NCBI GenBank assembly: GCA_963704855.1
Contig: CAVPHY010000010.1
Location: 1-64,000 of the forward strand
DNA from: SZUA-36 sp963704855
GTDB taxonomy: Bacteria; Pseudomonadota; Gammaproteobacteria; Xanthomonadales; SZUA-36
Direction of reading: 5' to 3'
DNA length: 64,000 bases
Shown: positions 1 to 7,963 of the stretch, piece after piece
Numbering within the stretch: the first letter of the stretch is position 1
How the letters are laid out: each line of letters starts with the position of its first letter
Program-made: the position numbers and the translations under genes
The notes under the pieces: generated by a model
Databases searched by the model: none
What the model was told of the DNA's origin: nothing
What the model saw: the letters and a program-made list of their open reading frames with translations, nothing else

Positions 1-15
1 ATTTTTTTCAGCCAT
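1..15 (-). CDS. Start of a gene downstream of aceF, possibly lpdA (partial)
   Basis: Only five codons are visible, reading MAEKN from an ATG at base 15 on the minus strand. The gene would begin 18 bases after the aceF stop. In aceE-aceF operons the next gene is usually dihydrolipoyl dehydrogenase (lpdA), whose product reoxidises the lipoyl groups carried by AceF. The identity is inferred from position alone, because the sequence is far too short to recognise. Confidence 0.3.
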
Positions 16-32
16 GGATGATACTCACTTTC

Positions 33-1405
33 TTAACGCGAATCGAGAAAAAGGGTCATGGGCTGCTCGAGACATTCGCACACAAAGCGCAGGAAGCGCG
101 CGGCATCGGCCCCGTCGGCGATCCGGTGGTCGTAGGAGAGCGCCAGGGGCAGCAGGCGGCGGTCTCGAAGCGGTCGTTGCGCCAGACCGGTTCGACGGTG
201 GCGCGGCTGACGCCCAAAATCGCCGCCTGGGGCCAGAGAACGATCGGGGTGAAAGCGGTGCCGCCGATGCCGCCCTGGTTAGATACGCTGAAGCTGCCGC
301 CTTCGAGCTCGTCCGGCTGGATCTTCTTGCCGCGGGCGCGCTCGGCCACGTCGCTGACGGCCGCGGCCAGTTCGGTGATGCTCTTGGTGTCCGCGTCGCG
401 GATCACCGGCACCAGCAGGCCCCGGCTCGGTGGCGACCATCAGACCGATATGAACGTACTTTTTGAAAATCAGGCGGCGCTTTTCGAGGTCGATGCTGGC
501 GTTGAAGGCCGGGAAGCGCTGGAGCGCTTCGGCGCAGACCTTGAGGCAGCACGGCCGTCACGGTCAGCTTGCCGCCGCTGCGGGCCACCCGTTCGGGCCT
601 TCTTTCGAATGAAACCCTCCAGGGCCGTGATATCGGCACGGTCGAACTGGGTTACATGCGGCACGGTCCGCCAGGATAGCGCCGTGCTTTCGGCCGTCAG
701 CCGCCGGACGGTGGCCAGCGGGACGGTTTCGACCTCGCCCCAGCGGGTGAAGTCGGGCAGCGGCGGGTCTGCCGGGCTCTTAGGGGCCGGCCGGCTGCGG
801 CGCACGAACGCTTTGACGTCGGCCTCGGTGATGCGCCCTCCGGGACCGCTCCCGGCGACGGCGAGAACGTCGACGCCGAGTTCTCGCGCCAGGCGCCGCA
901 CCGAGGGGGCCGCCGGCACCGGCCAAATGGCGCCATCGTCCGATTCCGGCACCGGCTGCGGCGGCTTATGTCCTGACGGCCGGCCGCTGCGGGCACTGCC
1001 GGGGGCTGGTGAGGCGCATCGTCCTGCGGCCCCCGGTCGCCTCCGGGGCTCGCGCTCGGCCTCGGACTTCCGCCGCGACCGCCGGTTCGGCGGCTGCGGG
1101 CGCGGGCGCGGGCATTGTCCGGCTGCCGGCATCCGGCCTTTCGGCCGTTGCCTTTGGGGCCTCGCGCGGTTTCCACCCGCGCGATCGTGTCGCCGACGCT
1201 GATCTGCTGGGACTCGGGCGACCAGGATCTCGGTGACCTGACCCTTCAGCGGCGAGGGGATGTCGACCACCGCCTTGTCGGTCTCCAACTCGATCACCGG
1301 GTCGTCCACCTCGATCGCGTCGCCCACCTGCACGTGCACCCCACCGACGACGGTTCCCGAGGTCACGTTCTCGCCGATTTCCGGCAGCCTGATCTCTTCC
1401 AGCAT
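33..1405 (-). pseudogene. aceF: Pyruvate dehydrogenase E2 (dihydrolipoamide acetyltransferase), frame-broken
   Basis: This is the acetyl-transferring core of the pyruvate dehydrogenase complex. The start reads MLEEIRLPEIGENV, followed by one lipoyl domain with the ELETDKAVVDIPSP lipoyl-lysine motif (about residues 1-65). An E3-binding domain lies near bases 870-770 (SVRRLARELGVDVL). The catalytic domain follows, with GGSFSVSNQGGIGG and the active-site motif DHRIADG near bases 150-135, ending in MTLFLDSR at base 33. The protein only assembles by switching reading frame several times: after the lipoyl domain, in the linker, near base 590 and near base 180. A single lipoyl domain and about 457 residues suit the shorter E2 type. 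Base composition is much richer in GC than the rest of the window. It is either a decaying gene or a poorly resolved, possibly foreign, contig end. Confidence 0.8.
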
Positions 1406-1436
1406 GGAAACTCCTTCCGGCCTTCCTCTTGCGACA

Positions 1437-1660
1437 CTACGCGAAAAGCGGGTTGGCCCGATCCGGGTCGATCTCGAACTCTTTCAGCGCCCGCTTGGCC
1501 ACCGCCGGCTTGACCTTTTGGGCGCGTACCAGCGCGCTCAGGGCGGCAAAGGCGATGTGCCGGGCGTCGACTTCGAAAAAGTCGCGCAAGGCTTCCCGCG
1601 TTTCGCTGCGGCCGTAGCCGTCGTGGGTGCCAAGTATCGGCCTTCGCGGTCCAGTGCGGC
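1437..1660 (-). pseudogene. aceE: Pyruvate dehydrogenase E1 (AceE), C-terminal fragment
   Basis: About the last 65 codons of the homodimeric pyruvate dehydrogenase E1 are present. The piece contains GYGRSETREALRDFF, then FEVDARHIAFAAL, and ends KEFEIDPDRANPLFA before a TAG at base 1437. The gene stop is 31 bases upstream of the aceF start, the normal aceE-aceF order. The expected GTDGYG reads GTHDGYG, so an indel is likely there. Upstream, the homology and the GC-rich composition end near base 1660 and AT-rich sequence begins, so roughly 800 residues of AceE are missing. This looks like a breakpoint rather than a complete gene. Confidence 0.75.
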
Positions 1661-1985
1661 CAATATCTGGTCTTTTTCTAATTTAATTTGGTCCTTTTTA
1701 GACATTTGACGATATCTCATTTTTTTATAGTTACCCAAGTTTTAATCTAAGAAAACTTATATAGTTTATCTTTTACTTAGATATAAGGCTAGTTATATAA
1801 GTTTTTATAGCATTTTTCTTAGATAAGAATCAGATGCTTCCCTTGGTTTCCGGGGTTATTTAACCGTAGAGATACACATTCGCGAAAAATCAGTTCACCT
1901 TGTGAGGCAGATTAACGAATCCTTATCATCGAGATCGGGATACCCCGCTCTCACCTCCTTCCCGCGGAAACATGCCACCGCTATC
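1661..1985. other. AT-rich non-coding stretch at a composition break
   Basis: No gene is supported here. The sequence changes abruptly from the GC-rich aceEF block to A/T-rich DNA. It carries a small inverted pair, aatctaag at 1744-1751 and cttagat at 1776-1782, with a further cttagataag at 1818-1827. These could be protein-binding sites or chance in AT-rich sequence. Confidence 0.4.
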
Positions 1986-1988
1986 CTC

Positions 1989-2013
1989 AAAAAAGGCGCT
2001 AACCCCTTTTATT
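1989..2013. repeat. Dispersed repeat, copy 1
   Basis: The segment aaaaaaggcgctaacccc plus a T-run reads, on the minus strand, as a member of the aaaggggt-cagcgccctt variant. It abuts the stop codon of the HigA-like antitoxin gene on its 3' side. Confidence 0.55.
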
Positions 2014-2389
2014 AGCCACGACTAGTGATCTCATATTCCCGGATGAGGGGGTCAGCAGGCACTTTCCAGGCAGTGGTGGTCCGGCGAATCTGGCTTAATG
2101 TCAATTGACGTCGTCTGTTCAAAATCTCTGACGCGCGTGGACGTGACTTTAACAACCTTCCAAACTCAGCCTGGTCCAGTCCCAAAAACTCCATTACGTT
2201 TTTAATAAACTCAACAGGGTCGGGTGCTTCTACTGGATAACGGCTTTCCTCATATGCTTCAACAAGCGTGGCGAGTATGTCGAGTTCATCGCCTTGGGGA
2301 GTTTCGGGTTTTGCATCCATTAACGCATCAATACGGGCAAGTGATTCAACATAATCGTCTTCAGAATGAATGGGTTTGATGTTCATCAT
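2012..2389 (-). CDS. higA: HigA-family antitoxin, XRE helix-turn-helix
   Basis: A 125-residue DNA-binding antitoxin that would bind and neutralise a HigB-type mRNA interferase and repress its own operon. The N-terminal half is acidic. Residues about 60-110 hold the helix-turn-helix (FLGLDQAEFGRLLKSRPRAS, then EILNRRRQLTLSQIRR), typical of HigA antitoxins with the DPVEFIKNVMEFLGL lead-in. The ATG overlaps the stop of the upstream toxin remnant as ATGA, the usual toxin-antitoxin coupling with the toxin first. The toxin is reduced to its last 29 codons, so this antitoxin is probably an orphan. A dispersed repeat abuts the stop codon. Confidence 0.85.
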   Translation of the reverse strand: MMNIKPIHSEDDYVESLARIDALMDAKPETPQGDELDILATLVEAYEESRYPVEAPDPVEFIKNVMEFLGLDQAEFGRLLKSRPRASEILNRRRQLTLSQIRRTTTAWKVPADPLIREYEITSRG

Positions 2390-2475
2390 ATTGCTTCCGC
2401 GTCAATAGTATCGTACTGCTTATGCGTGCCTAAAAATCGAATGTAACCGATTTTATACTCGTAGTTAAATTTCAC
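2386..2475 (-). pseudogene. higB: HigB toxin remnant (C-terminus only)
   Basis: The reading VKFNYEYKIGYIRFLGTH followed by KQYDTIDAEAI and TGA matches the C-terminal third of HigB mRNA interferases, where YIRF(I/V/L)GTH..YDKID is the family signature. An in-frame TAA sits immediately upstream of the GTG, and no further HigB homology continues into the 5' side. The toxin's N-terminal two thirds, with the first half of the RelE-type fold, are lost. Its stop overlaps the higA start. It cannot be an active toxin unless sequence is missing from the assembly. Confidence 0.75.
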
Positions 2476-2499
2476 TTAGGTAAAGATGGATTCGAATGG

Positions 2500-2578
2500 A
2501 AAAGGGGACGGAGCCCTTTAAAGCGTCAACCACAGATATGCGATCAATCATCCGATAAAGGGCGCTGACCCCTTTTAC
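2500..2578. repeat. Dispersed repeat, inverted pair (copies 2 and 3)
   Basis: The forward copy aaaaggggacggagcccttt (2500-2520) faces a reverse copy taaagggcgctgacccctttt (2556-2576), with about 35 bases between them. The opposed arrangement resembles a paired REP or bacterial interspersed mosaic element that could fold into a long hairpin. It lies between the toxin remnant and the next gene. Confidence 0.6.
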
Positions 2579-2685
2579 AAAACGCCCCATAAACCGTCAT
2601 CGCAATCAATGCCAGGTGAAGTGCCGTTCGTGACATTTGCTATGATGCAGTAAACCCAACTCCCACACATAATCAGGAGACACAG

Positions 2686-3567
2686 GTGGCATCAGCAAAA
2701 ACAACCCGCTGGCTCACGCTTGGCGCAAATATCGGTGTACTCATCGGAATCGTGTTGGTGCTTGTGGAGCTCGATCAAAACCGGGATATGATGCGGGCGC
2801 AAACCCGCAATGAACTGGCCATGGGCATCGTGGATCTGCTGCAGACCCCGGCATCCAATGCACAACTTGCGGATGTGCTGTATCGCGCTCATGCAGGTGA
2901 AGACCTGACCCCGGTAGAGTCATTCCAGTTTGAGATGCGTTCCAATGCGCTTTTCCGGTATTGGGAGAATGTCCACTACCAGTACCGGGTGGGGTTGTAC
3001 GATGATATCGAATTCGCCAGGCAGCGCGAGGCATGGGGAGCTTCCATGCGTAATTCGCGTCTTGGCCAGGAATACTGGTGTAGGGTAAGGCTGTATTACT
3101 CGCCTGAGTTCATGGCGGAATTAGACAGCCTGGTGCCCGGTAAATGCATGAGGGAACCAGTCTCCATGAATAAAGAAATGGTTATTGAGCTCGCTAAGAA
3201 ATACACGGCCGCCTGGAACAGCCAGACGCCTGCAAATGTTGCATCATTCTTTGCCGAAGGCGCCACTTTATATGTCAACGGCGCTGCTGCGACCGGGCGG
3301 GATGCAATAACGGAAGTTGCACATAGCTTTATGACAGGGTTTCCGGACATGGTGTTGATCATGGATGAACTGGAGATCCAGGCGGACAAGGTCATTTTCC
3401 ATTGGACGTTCATCGGTACCAACAGCGGCCCGGACGGGACCGGTAACAAGGTGCACTTCAGCGGATTTGAGGAATGGACCATTGGCGAGAATGGCCTGAT
3501 TGCACAGTCTGACGGCAATTTTGACAATGATGAGTACCTGCACCAGCTGGCGCATGGTATCGATTAA
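2686..3567 (+). CDS. Membrane-anchored protein with C-terminal SnoaL/NTF2-like domain
   Basis: A 293-residue protein from a GTG start with an aggaga ribosome site 6 bases upstream. Residues 10-30 form one membrane segment (ANIGVLIGIVLVLVEL). The following about 130 residues resemble small conserved proteins that carry a W...GANIGVLIGIVLVLVEL opening. From about residue 161 a second part looks like a SnoaL-like NTF2-fold domain (AKKYTAAWNSQTPANVASFF, then GRDAITEVAHSFMTGFPD, then HWTFIGTNSGPDGTG). SnoaL-like proteins bind or isomerise small hydrophobic molecules, but no catalytic assignment can be made here. An in-frame ATG at 3166 sits at the domain border with an aggga sequence upstream, so the NTF2 part could also be made separately. 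Confidence 0.7.
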   Translation: MASAKTTRWLTLGANIGVLIGIVLVLVELDQNRDMMRAQTRNELAMGIVDLLQTPASNAQLADVLYRAHAGEDLTPVESFQFEMRSNALFRYWENVHYQYRVGLYDDIEFARQREAWGASMRNSRLGQEYWCRVRLYYSPEFMAELDSLVPGKCMREPVSMNKEMVIELAKKYTAAWNSQTPANVASFFAEGATLYVNGAAATGRDAITEVAHSFMTGFPDMVLIMDELEIQADKVIFHWTFIGTNSGPDGTGNKVHFSGFEEWTIGENGLIAQSDGNFDNDEYLHQLAHGID

Positions 3568-3620
3568 CGGTACCGATGTGAGTGGCAGTAAGCTTTGGGT
3601 AAAGAAGGCCACGCCAAAAC

Positions 3621-3640
3621 GGTAAAGGGGTCAGCGCCCT
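3621..3640. repeat. Dispersed repeat, copy 4
   Basis: The sequence gtaaaggggtcagcgccctt lies directly against the stop codon of the ABC permease gene (minus strand). It is another repeat copy placed at the 3' end of a gene. Confidence 0.65.
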
Positions 3641-4429
3641 TCAATTCTTCAAGCGATACCCCGTCCGGAAAATCCACCACACAACCGCCAAACACAACAC
3701 CAGAAACCCCAGCACAGCGGCAAGGCTGATGCCCACCCCCACATCGGAGGTGCCATAGAAGCTCCAGCGGAAGCCACTGATCAGGTAGACGATCGGGTTG
3801 AACAGGGCGATGGTTTTCCAGTTGCCGGGCAGCATGTCGATGGAGTAGAACGCGCCGCCCAGGAAAGTCAGCGGGGTGACGATCAGCATCGGTATCACCT
3901 GCAGTTGTTCCCAGCTGCTGGCCCAGATGCCGAGAATGAAACCGAACAGGCAGAAACTCACCGCGGTAAGCAGCAGGAAGGCGGCCATCCACACCGGGTG
4001 CACGATGTGCAGGTCGACGAAGAAACTCGCCGTGAAGAGGATGACAAGCCCGAGGATGACCGACTTGGTGGCGGCGGCGCCAACATAGGCGAGTACAATT
4101 TCGAACGGCGACAACGGCGCCGACAGCACCTCGTAGATCGAGCCCGTCCAGCGCGGAAAGTAGATGCCGAACGAGGAGTTGCCGATGCTCTCGGTAAACA
4201 GCGACAGCATGATCAGGCCGGGGACGATGAATGCGCCGTAACTGACGCCGTCCACCATGCCCATGCGCGAGCCGATGGCCGCGCCGAACACGATAAAGTA
4301 CAACGCCGTGGTGATGACCGGCGTGAACAGGCTGGTCCACAGGGTGCGGCCGAAACGCGCCAGCTCAAAGCGGTAGATGGCCCACACACCACGGCGGTTG
4401 AATGCCGGAATGTGGATGGCTGTGCTCAT
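3641..4429 (-). CDS. yadH: ABC-2 type transporter permease, YadH-like
   Basis: The 262-residue membrane half of a two-gene ABC exporter. It has six predicted membrane segments and the ABC-2 features YGAFIVPGLIMLSLF, PLSPFEIVLAYVGAA and TFLGGAFYSIDMLP, the last near residue 190. Length and sequence fit the E. coli YadH family (about 256 residues), whose substrate is not firmly established. Its start overlaps the stop of the ATPase gene by four bases (ATGA), so the two are translationally coupled. The gene ends directly against a dispersed repeat. Confidence 0.9.
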   Translation of the reverse strand: MSTAIHIPAFNRRGVWAIYRFELARFGRTLWTSLFTPVITTALYFIVFGAAIGSRMGMVDGVSYGAFIVPGLIMLSLFTESIGNSSFGIYFPRWTGSIYEVLSAPLSPFEIVLAYVGAAATKSVILGLVILFTASFFVDLHIVHPVWMAAFLLLTAVSFCLFGFILGIWASSWEQLQVIPMLIVTPLTFLGGAFYSIDMLPGNWKTIALFNPIVYLISGFRWSFYGTSDVGVGISLAAVLGFLVLCLAVVWWIFRTGYRLKN

Positions 4430-5364
4430 CGCGATTCTCCCTGGCGGCGGCCGACCAGCCCGACGAAAATCTCCTCCAGCGAGTTCTGGCTGCTGTTCAG
4501 GTCGCGGTAGTTGATATGAAGCTCATCCAGCCGCCGCAGCAGCTCGGGGATGCCGGAATGCTCGCGGTTGGCATCAAACACGTACCGCAGCTGCGAGTTG
4601 TCGTCGCCGAATTCCACTTTCCATTCGGCAAGCTCGACCGGTAGCCCGGTTAGCGGCTCGGTCAACTGCACCAGCAGCTGGCGCTTGCCGAGCTGTTTCA
4701 TCAAGCGGGCTTTTTCTTCCACCAGGATCAGGCGGCCCTTGTCGATCACACCAATGCGGTCGGCCATTTCCTCGGCCTCGTCGATGTAATGGGTGGTCAG
4801 GATGATGGTCACGCCCTTCTCGCGCAGCCGCCGCACCAGCGCCCACATTTCGGCGCGCAACTCCACGTCCACGCCCGCGGTGGGCTCGTCCAGAAACAGC
4901 ACACCGGGCTCATGCGCCAGCGCCTTGGCGATCATCACGCGCCGCTTCATGCCGCCGGACAGCGTCTGCACCTTGTGGTGCGCCTTGTCCCACAACGACA
5001 GGTCGCGGAGCAGGCGTTCGATGTGTGCCGGGTCGGGCGGATGGCCGAACAGCCCGCGGCTGTAGCGCGTCGACGCCCACGGGGTTTCGAAGGTCTCGGT
5101 TGCCAGTTCCTGCGGCACCAGGCCAACGCTGGCGCGTGCTGCCCGGTAGTCGCGCACCACGTCATGACCATTGATCAGTGCCTGTCCGGATGTCGGTGTG
5201 ACAATGCCGCAGACCATGTTGATCAGCGTGGTCTTGCCGGCGCCGTTCGGGCCGAGCAATGCGAATATTTCGCCGCGCTCGATGGTGAGATCGATAGGCT
5301 GCAGGGCAACCAGGCCGGAAGCGTAGGTCTTGCTCAGGCCGCTGAGTGTGATGACGGGGTTCAT
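4426..5364 (-). CDS. yadG: ABC transporter ATP-binding protein, YadG-like
   Basis: The 312-residue ATPase of the YadGH-type exporter. It shows Walker A GPNGAGKTT near residue 39, Q-loop QE in GLVPQELATETFE, signature LSGGMKRR, Walker B VLFLDEPTAGVD and switch histidine in LTTHYIDEAEEM. A C-terminal extension of about 80 residues resembles that of YadG (308 residues). It would energise the YadH-like permease encoded four bases downstream. Nothing in the sequence identifies the substrate. Confidence 0.93.
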   Translation of the reverse strand: MNPVITLSGLSKTYASGLVALQPIDLTIERGEIFALLGPNGAGKTTLINMVCGIVTPTSGQALINGHDVVRDYRAARASVGLVPQELATETFETPWASTRYSRGLFGHPPDPAHIERLLRDLSLWDKAHHKVQTLSGGMKRRVMIAKALAHEPGVLFLDEPTAGVDVELRAEMWALVRRLREKGVTIILTTHYIDEAEEMADRIGVIDKGRLILVEEKARLMKQLGKRQLLVQLTEPLTGLPVELAEWKVEFGDDNSQLRYVFDANREHSGIPELLRRLDELHINYRDLNSSQNSLEEIFVGLVGRRQGESR

Positions 5365-5401
5365 TGCGCTACTTTACAGGAACAATAATGTTCGTGGTCA
5401 G

Positions 5402-5480
5402 GGTAAAACCTTATCACTGGGGGCTTTTACTCTGGCACTTTACTCTGACCCCACTACTCTGCTCTGACCCCACTACTCTG
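5402..5480. repeat. Dispersed repeat cluster with 19-bp tandem duplication (copy 5)
   Basis: Reverse-orientation copies of the tcagagtaaa motif are stacked here. A 19-base unit, ctctgaccccactactctg, occurs twice head to tail at 5443-5461 and 5462-5480. The second unit runs into the 3' end of the M28 peptidase gene and provides its last two sense codons and its TAG stop. Confidence 0.75.
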
Positions 5481-6876
5481 AAACGCCCCGGGGAAGCGTT
5501 CCCGGCATGTCCGCCAGGATATAGCCGGTAACACCCAGTATGGCCACGGCTTTGCGGAAGTTCACCGGATCGACCTTGTCCAGCGTATCGGCCTCGGTAT
5601 GGTGCCAGTCGAAGTAGTGCTCTCCGACGGTCAGCAATTCCAATCCCGGAACACCGTCTTTCATCAGCGGGCCGATGTCAGCGCCACCGCCGCCGCGTTT
5701 CATCTGGCTTGCGTCAATGCCATCAAGGAGCGCCCCGATCTCGGTGAGTATTGACAGCGCTTTCTCATACACGGCGTCCGGCGCATCCTGATCGCCCATT
5801 TCCAAGCCCAGCCCGAAGCCAAGTGGACGCTCTGCGCCGCCGTCCATCTCGATGGCGGCAACGTGGGATTCGATCTCATCGCCGACCCATTCGCGATAGG
5901 CCTTGCCGCCGCGAAGACCGTTTTCTTCGTTTGTCCACAGCACCACGCGAAGCGTGCGGCGGGGACGCAGCCCGAGGCGATGGATGATTGTCAGTGCGTG
6001 CCAGGCGGCCATGCAGGCTGCGCCGTCGTCGTGTGCGCCCTGTCCCACGTCCCAGGAGTCGTAGTGGCCACCCATCACCACCACTTCTTCCGGCTTTTCG
6101 CTGCCCCGGATCTCAGCGACAAGGTTGAACGAATCTGCATCCGGAAGTTCGTGCGCACCCATCTCCAGCCTGATGCGAACCTCATGCCCGTTGGCAATAC
6201 TGCGACGCATCCACTCGGCATCTTCAACTGTCACCGCCGCAGCGGGAATCCTGGGGAAGGCATCGTCGTACGTCATCGCACCGGTATGCGGGGTGTTCAG
6301 AGAGCGGCCCGTCGCCGATCGGACCAGGGCGGCTACTGCACCCAGCTCGGCTGCGCGGGATGCACCCGCGCCGCGATACTTCACTGTCTTTCCGTATCCC
6401 ATCCATGGCACGGCGTAAAGAACGATCTTGCCTTCAACTTCGCTGCGGTCGAGCTGCTCCAGCTCCTCGAAGCTGGTAACGGCAATAACCGGAGCGGTAA
6501 TGCCACCCACAGGCGTGCCTACGCTGCGACCCAGGCCAAGGATTGAAAGCTCGCGCTCAACCGGTGCAAGCAGCCGGGCGGATTCCTCTCCGCGCACCCA
6601 GTGCGGGACTTTGACGGGTAACTTTCTGACCTGCAGCCCCTCTTTCTCCATGCCCTCTGCCGCCCAGTCGATGGCACGCTCCAGGCCTTTGGAACCACTC
6701 AGTCGATGGCCGATCTCGGTGCTCAGGTATTCCAGTTTTTTCCAACCTTCAACGTCGGTCAATGCAGCGCCAAGAATCTGGCCCGCCGGTTCGCGATAAG
6801 TATCCGTCAGGCTCTGTTGAGCAGAGACCAGCGCCGGAATCAGCAGTAGTGCCGGGAGTAAGCGTCGAAACATCAC
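5473..6876 (-). CDS. M28-family zinc peptidase, exported
   Basis: A 467-residue exported aminopeptidase or carboxypeptidase-Q-like metallopeptidase. The signal peptide covers residues 1-19 (MMFRRLLPALLLIPALVSAQ). A PA-type insert domain follows around residues 120-230. The di-zinc catalytic domain shows GGHYDSWDVGQGAHDDG (His and Asp ligands), the Glu-Glu pair in NEENGLRGG, the MDGG Asp and the last His in HYFDWHHTEADT. All expected metal ligands are present, so activity is likely. It probably trims peptides in the periplasm or outside the cell. The last residues, SE then stop, are encoded by a copy of the dispersed repeat, so the native C-terminus may have been altered by repeat insertion. 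Confidence 0.9.
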   Translation of the reverse strand: MMFRRLLPALLLIPALVSAQQSLTDTYREPAGQILGAALTDVEGWKKLEYLSTEIGHRLSGSKGLERAIDWAAEGMEKEGLQVRKLPVKVPHWVRGEESARLLAPVERELSILGLGRSVGTPVGGITAPVIAVTSFEELEQLDRSEVEGKIVLYAVPWMGYGKTVKYRGAGASRAAELGAVAALVRSATGRSLNTPHTGAMTYDDAFPRIPAAAVTVEDAEWMRRSIANGHEVRIRLEMGAHELPDADSFNLVAEIRGSEKPEEVVVMGGHYDSWDVGQGAHDDGAACMAAWHALTIIHRLGLRPRRTLRVVLWTNEENGLRGGKAYREWVGDEIESHVAAIEMDGGAERPLGFGLGLEMGDQDAPDAVYEKALSILTEIGALLDGIDASQMKRGGGGADIGPLMKDGVPGLELLTVGEHYFDWHHTEADTLDKVDPVNFRKAVAILGVTGYILADMPGTLPRGVSE

Positions 6877-6928
6877 GTTGAAGATCCTTTCTTTCGAGAT
6901 GGTGTGAGATTGTACAGAAGAACGATAT

Positions 6929-6941
6929 GGGGGCCGGATAC
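6929..6941. repeat. Dispersed repeat, gggccggata variant (copy 6)
   Basis: The sequence gggggccggatac belongs to a second variant of the dispersed repeats that is also seen at 15970 and 20632. It lies about 55 bases upstream of the M28 peptidase start. Confidence 0.45.
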
Positions 6942-7059
6942 TTTTTAAACGCCGCAGGGAAATAGCAAATACACTCCAGTCAAAATATTGCTTCAGCCTT
7001 AGCCGATGTGCCCTCTTATCCGGCGGTTGATATGTTGTTGCAGTGTGATTAGATCTCCT

Positions 7060-7533
7060 TCAAGCGGCGTCTTTACTCTTAACAACCATGTCAACATTGC
7101 AATTTAGAACATGCAGAAGGGTGACCAGCTGATTCATCGATTTACGTGTGTTCGCAGGATCAAGCAAACGGTACAACTGCGGCAGAGAAGTGTTTAACCG
7201 TTTGGCAATCTGCCTTCTGCTCAAGCCACTGCTTTCAATTCTTTGTTTCGCTTCCAGGGTGAGTTTGTAGGTCAGGAGTTCGGCGAGATAGGCAGGGTCT
7301 TCGTTATATTCGAGAACCTGTTCGATATGAATAGAACCTTCGTCGCCGGATTGCAGCACATAGGTGATGGCCTCATTGGCGAGTTCTTTATCCACAAAGA
7401 CCTCTGCGATCCGGTTTTTGGAATCCGGGTGAGGGTTGGACTTGGAATAGGGAAACGCAAACTGCGCTCCTGAATAATTACGCACAGTAAACTCTTTTCG
7501 CCGGTTATTTATTTCTACACTTCGTATTTTCAT
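7060..7533 (-). CDS. Antitoxin-like protein with C-terminal helix-turn-helix
   Basis: A 157-residue protein with a C-terminal XRE-type helix-turn-helix at about residues 90-150 (GLSRRQIAKRLNTSLPQLYR, then LLDPANTRKSMNQLVTLLHV). The same LLDP and T-L-x-x-L-x-x-x-A/L pattern occurs in the antitoxin at 23462-23767, so an antitoxin or autoregulator role is likely. The N-terminal half (EFTVRNYSGAQFAFPYSKSN) is a beta-rich domain I do not recognise with confidence. The start overlaps the stop of a 56-codon reading frame in the ATGA arrangement, so that frame may be its partner. No classical toxin is visible. Confidence 0.7.
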   Translation of the reverse strand: MKIRSVEINNRRKEFTVRNYSGAQFAFPYSKSNPHPDSKNRIAEVFVDKELANEAITYVLQSGDEGSIHIEQVLEYNEDPAYLAELLTYKLTLEAKQRIESSGLSRRQIAKRLNTSLPQLYRLLDPANTRKSMNQLVTLLHVLNCNVDMVVKSKDAA

Positions 7534-7700
7534 AGTTTGCCTTCGTTCACGAGTTCCTTGATGAGTTCGAGTATTCTCCGGCTGGCTTTACCCTGAAATG
7601 ATACCATAGATGGTATCACTTGTATGTCTCTGAAGCGATTTTGAAACTCCATGATCTCCAGAGGCGCTTTTGGTTTTGAAAGACAGGCTGGATTATTCAT
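7530..7700 (-). CDS. Small open frame coupled to the antitoxin-like gene
   Basis: Fifty-six codons start at an ATG (7700) and end in TGA overlapping the next ATG. The product begins MNNPACLSKPKAPLEIMEFQ and ends in a lysine/glutamate-rich helix (ASRRILELIKELVNEGKL). I recognise no family. Its position just ahead of an antitoxin-like gene suggests a small partner or a decayed toxin. Internal starts at ATG 7664 or ATG 7607 are possible. Confidence 0.4.
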   Translation of the reverse strand: MNNPACLSKPKAPLEIMEFQNRFRDIQVIPSMVSFQGKASRRILELIKELVNEGKL

Positions 7701-7840
7701 GCGACTCCAGGCGCGCTACTTAAATGTAAGTTTCAAAGAGTTGTTGATGAATGAAAATAGGGAAATGGATGTCATTTGCGTAAGACAAAGTAGACGCCAA
7801 CACCAGGCACTGTCCCATGCCTCAGGGGCATAGCCGACCG

Positions 7841-7874
7841 CCGGGCGGCATTTTGCAGGATGTTTAGAGTCACG
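7841..7874 (-). pseudogene. Remnant of a HigA-type antitoxin gene
   Basis: This 34-base segment matches bases 23516-23549, inside the complete antitoxin gene, at 30 of 34 positions by eye. On the minus strand it reads VTLNILQNAAR against VTLNTLQNAAR in the complete gene. Homology stops on both sides. On one side the sequence gtgactcgtgactc looks like a short internal duplication. It is the leftover of a second copy of this antitoxin family. Confidence 0.55.
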
Positions 7875-7963
7875 AGTCACTGCAACAAAATCCAGTTTTA
7901 ACCCTGACGGTATATACTTCATAAACCAGCTGACGCAGCTTGCCAACAGGGTTCCCGCTGATA

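Noticed and set aside
18..1202. A 394-codon plus-strand open frame across the aceEF block
   Set aside because: It is antisense to clear AceF domain sequence, is Arg/Ser/Pro-rich as expected for GC-rich shadow frames, and has no recognisable motif.
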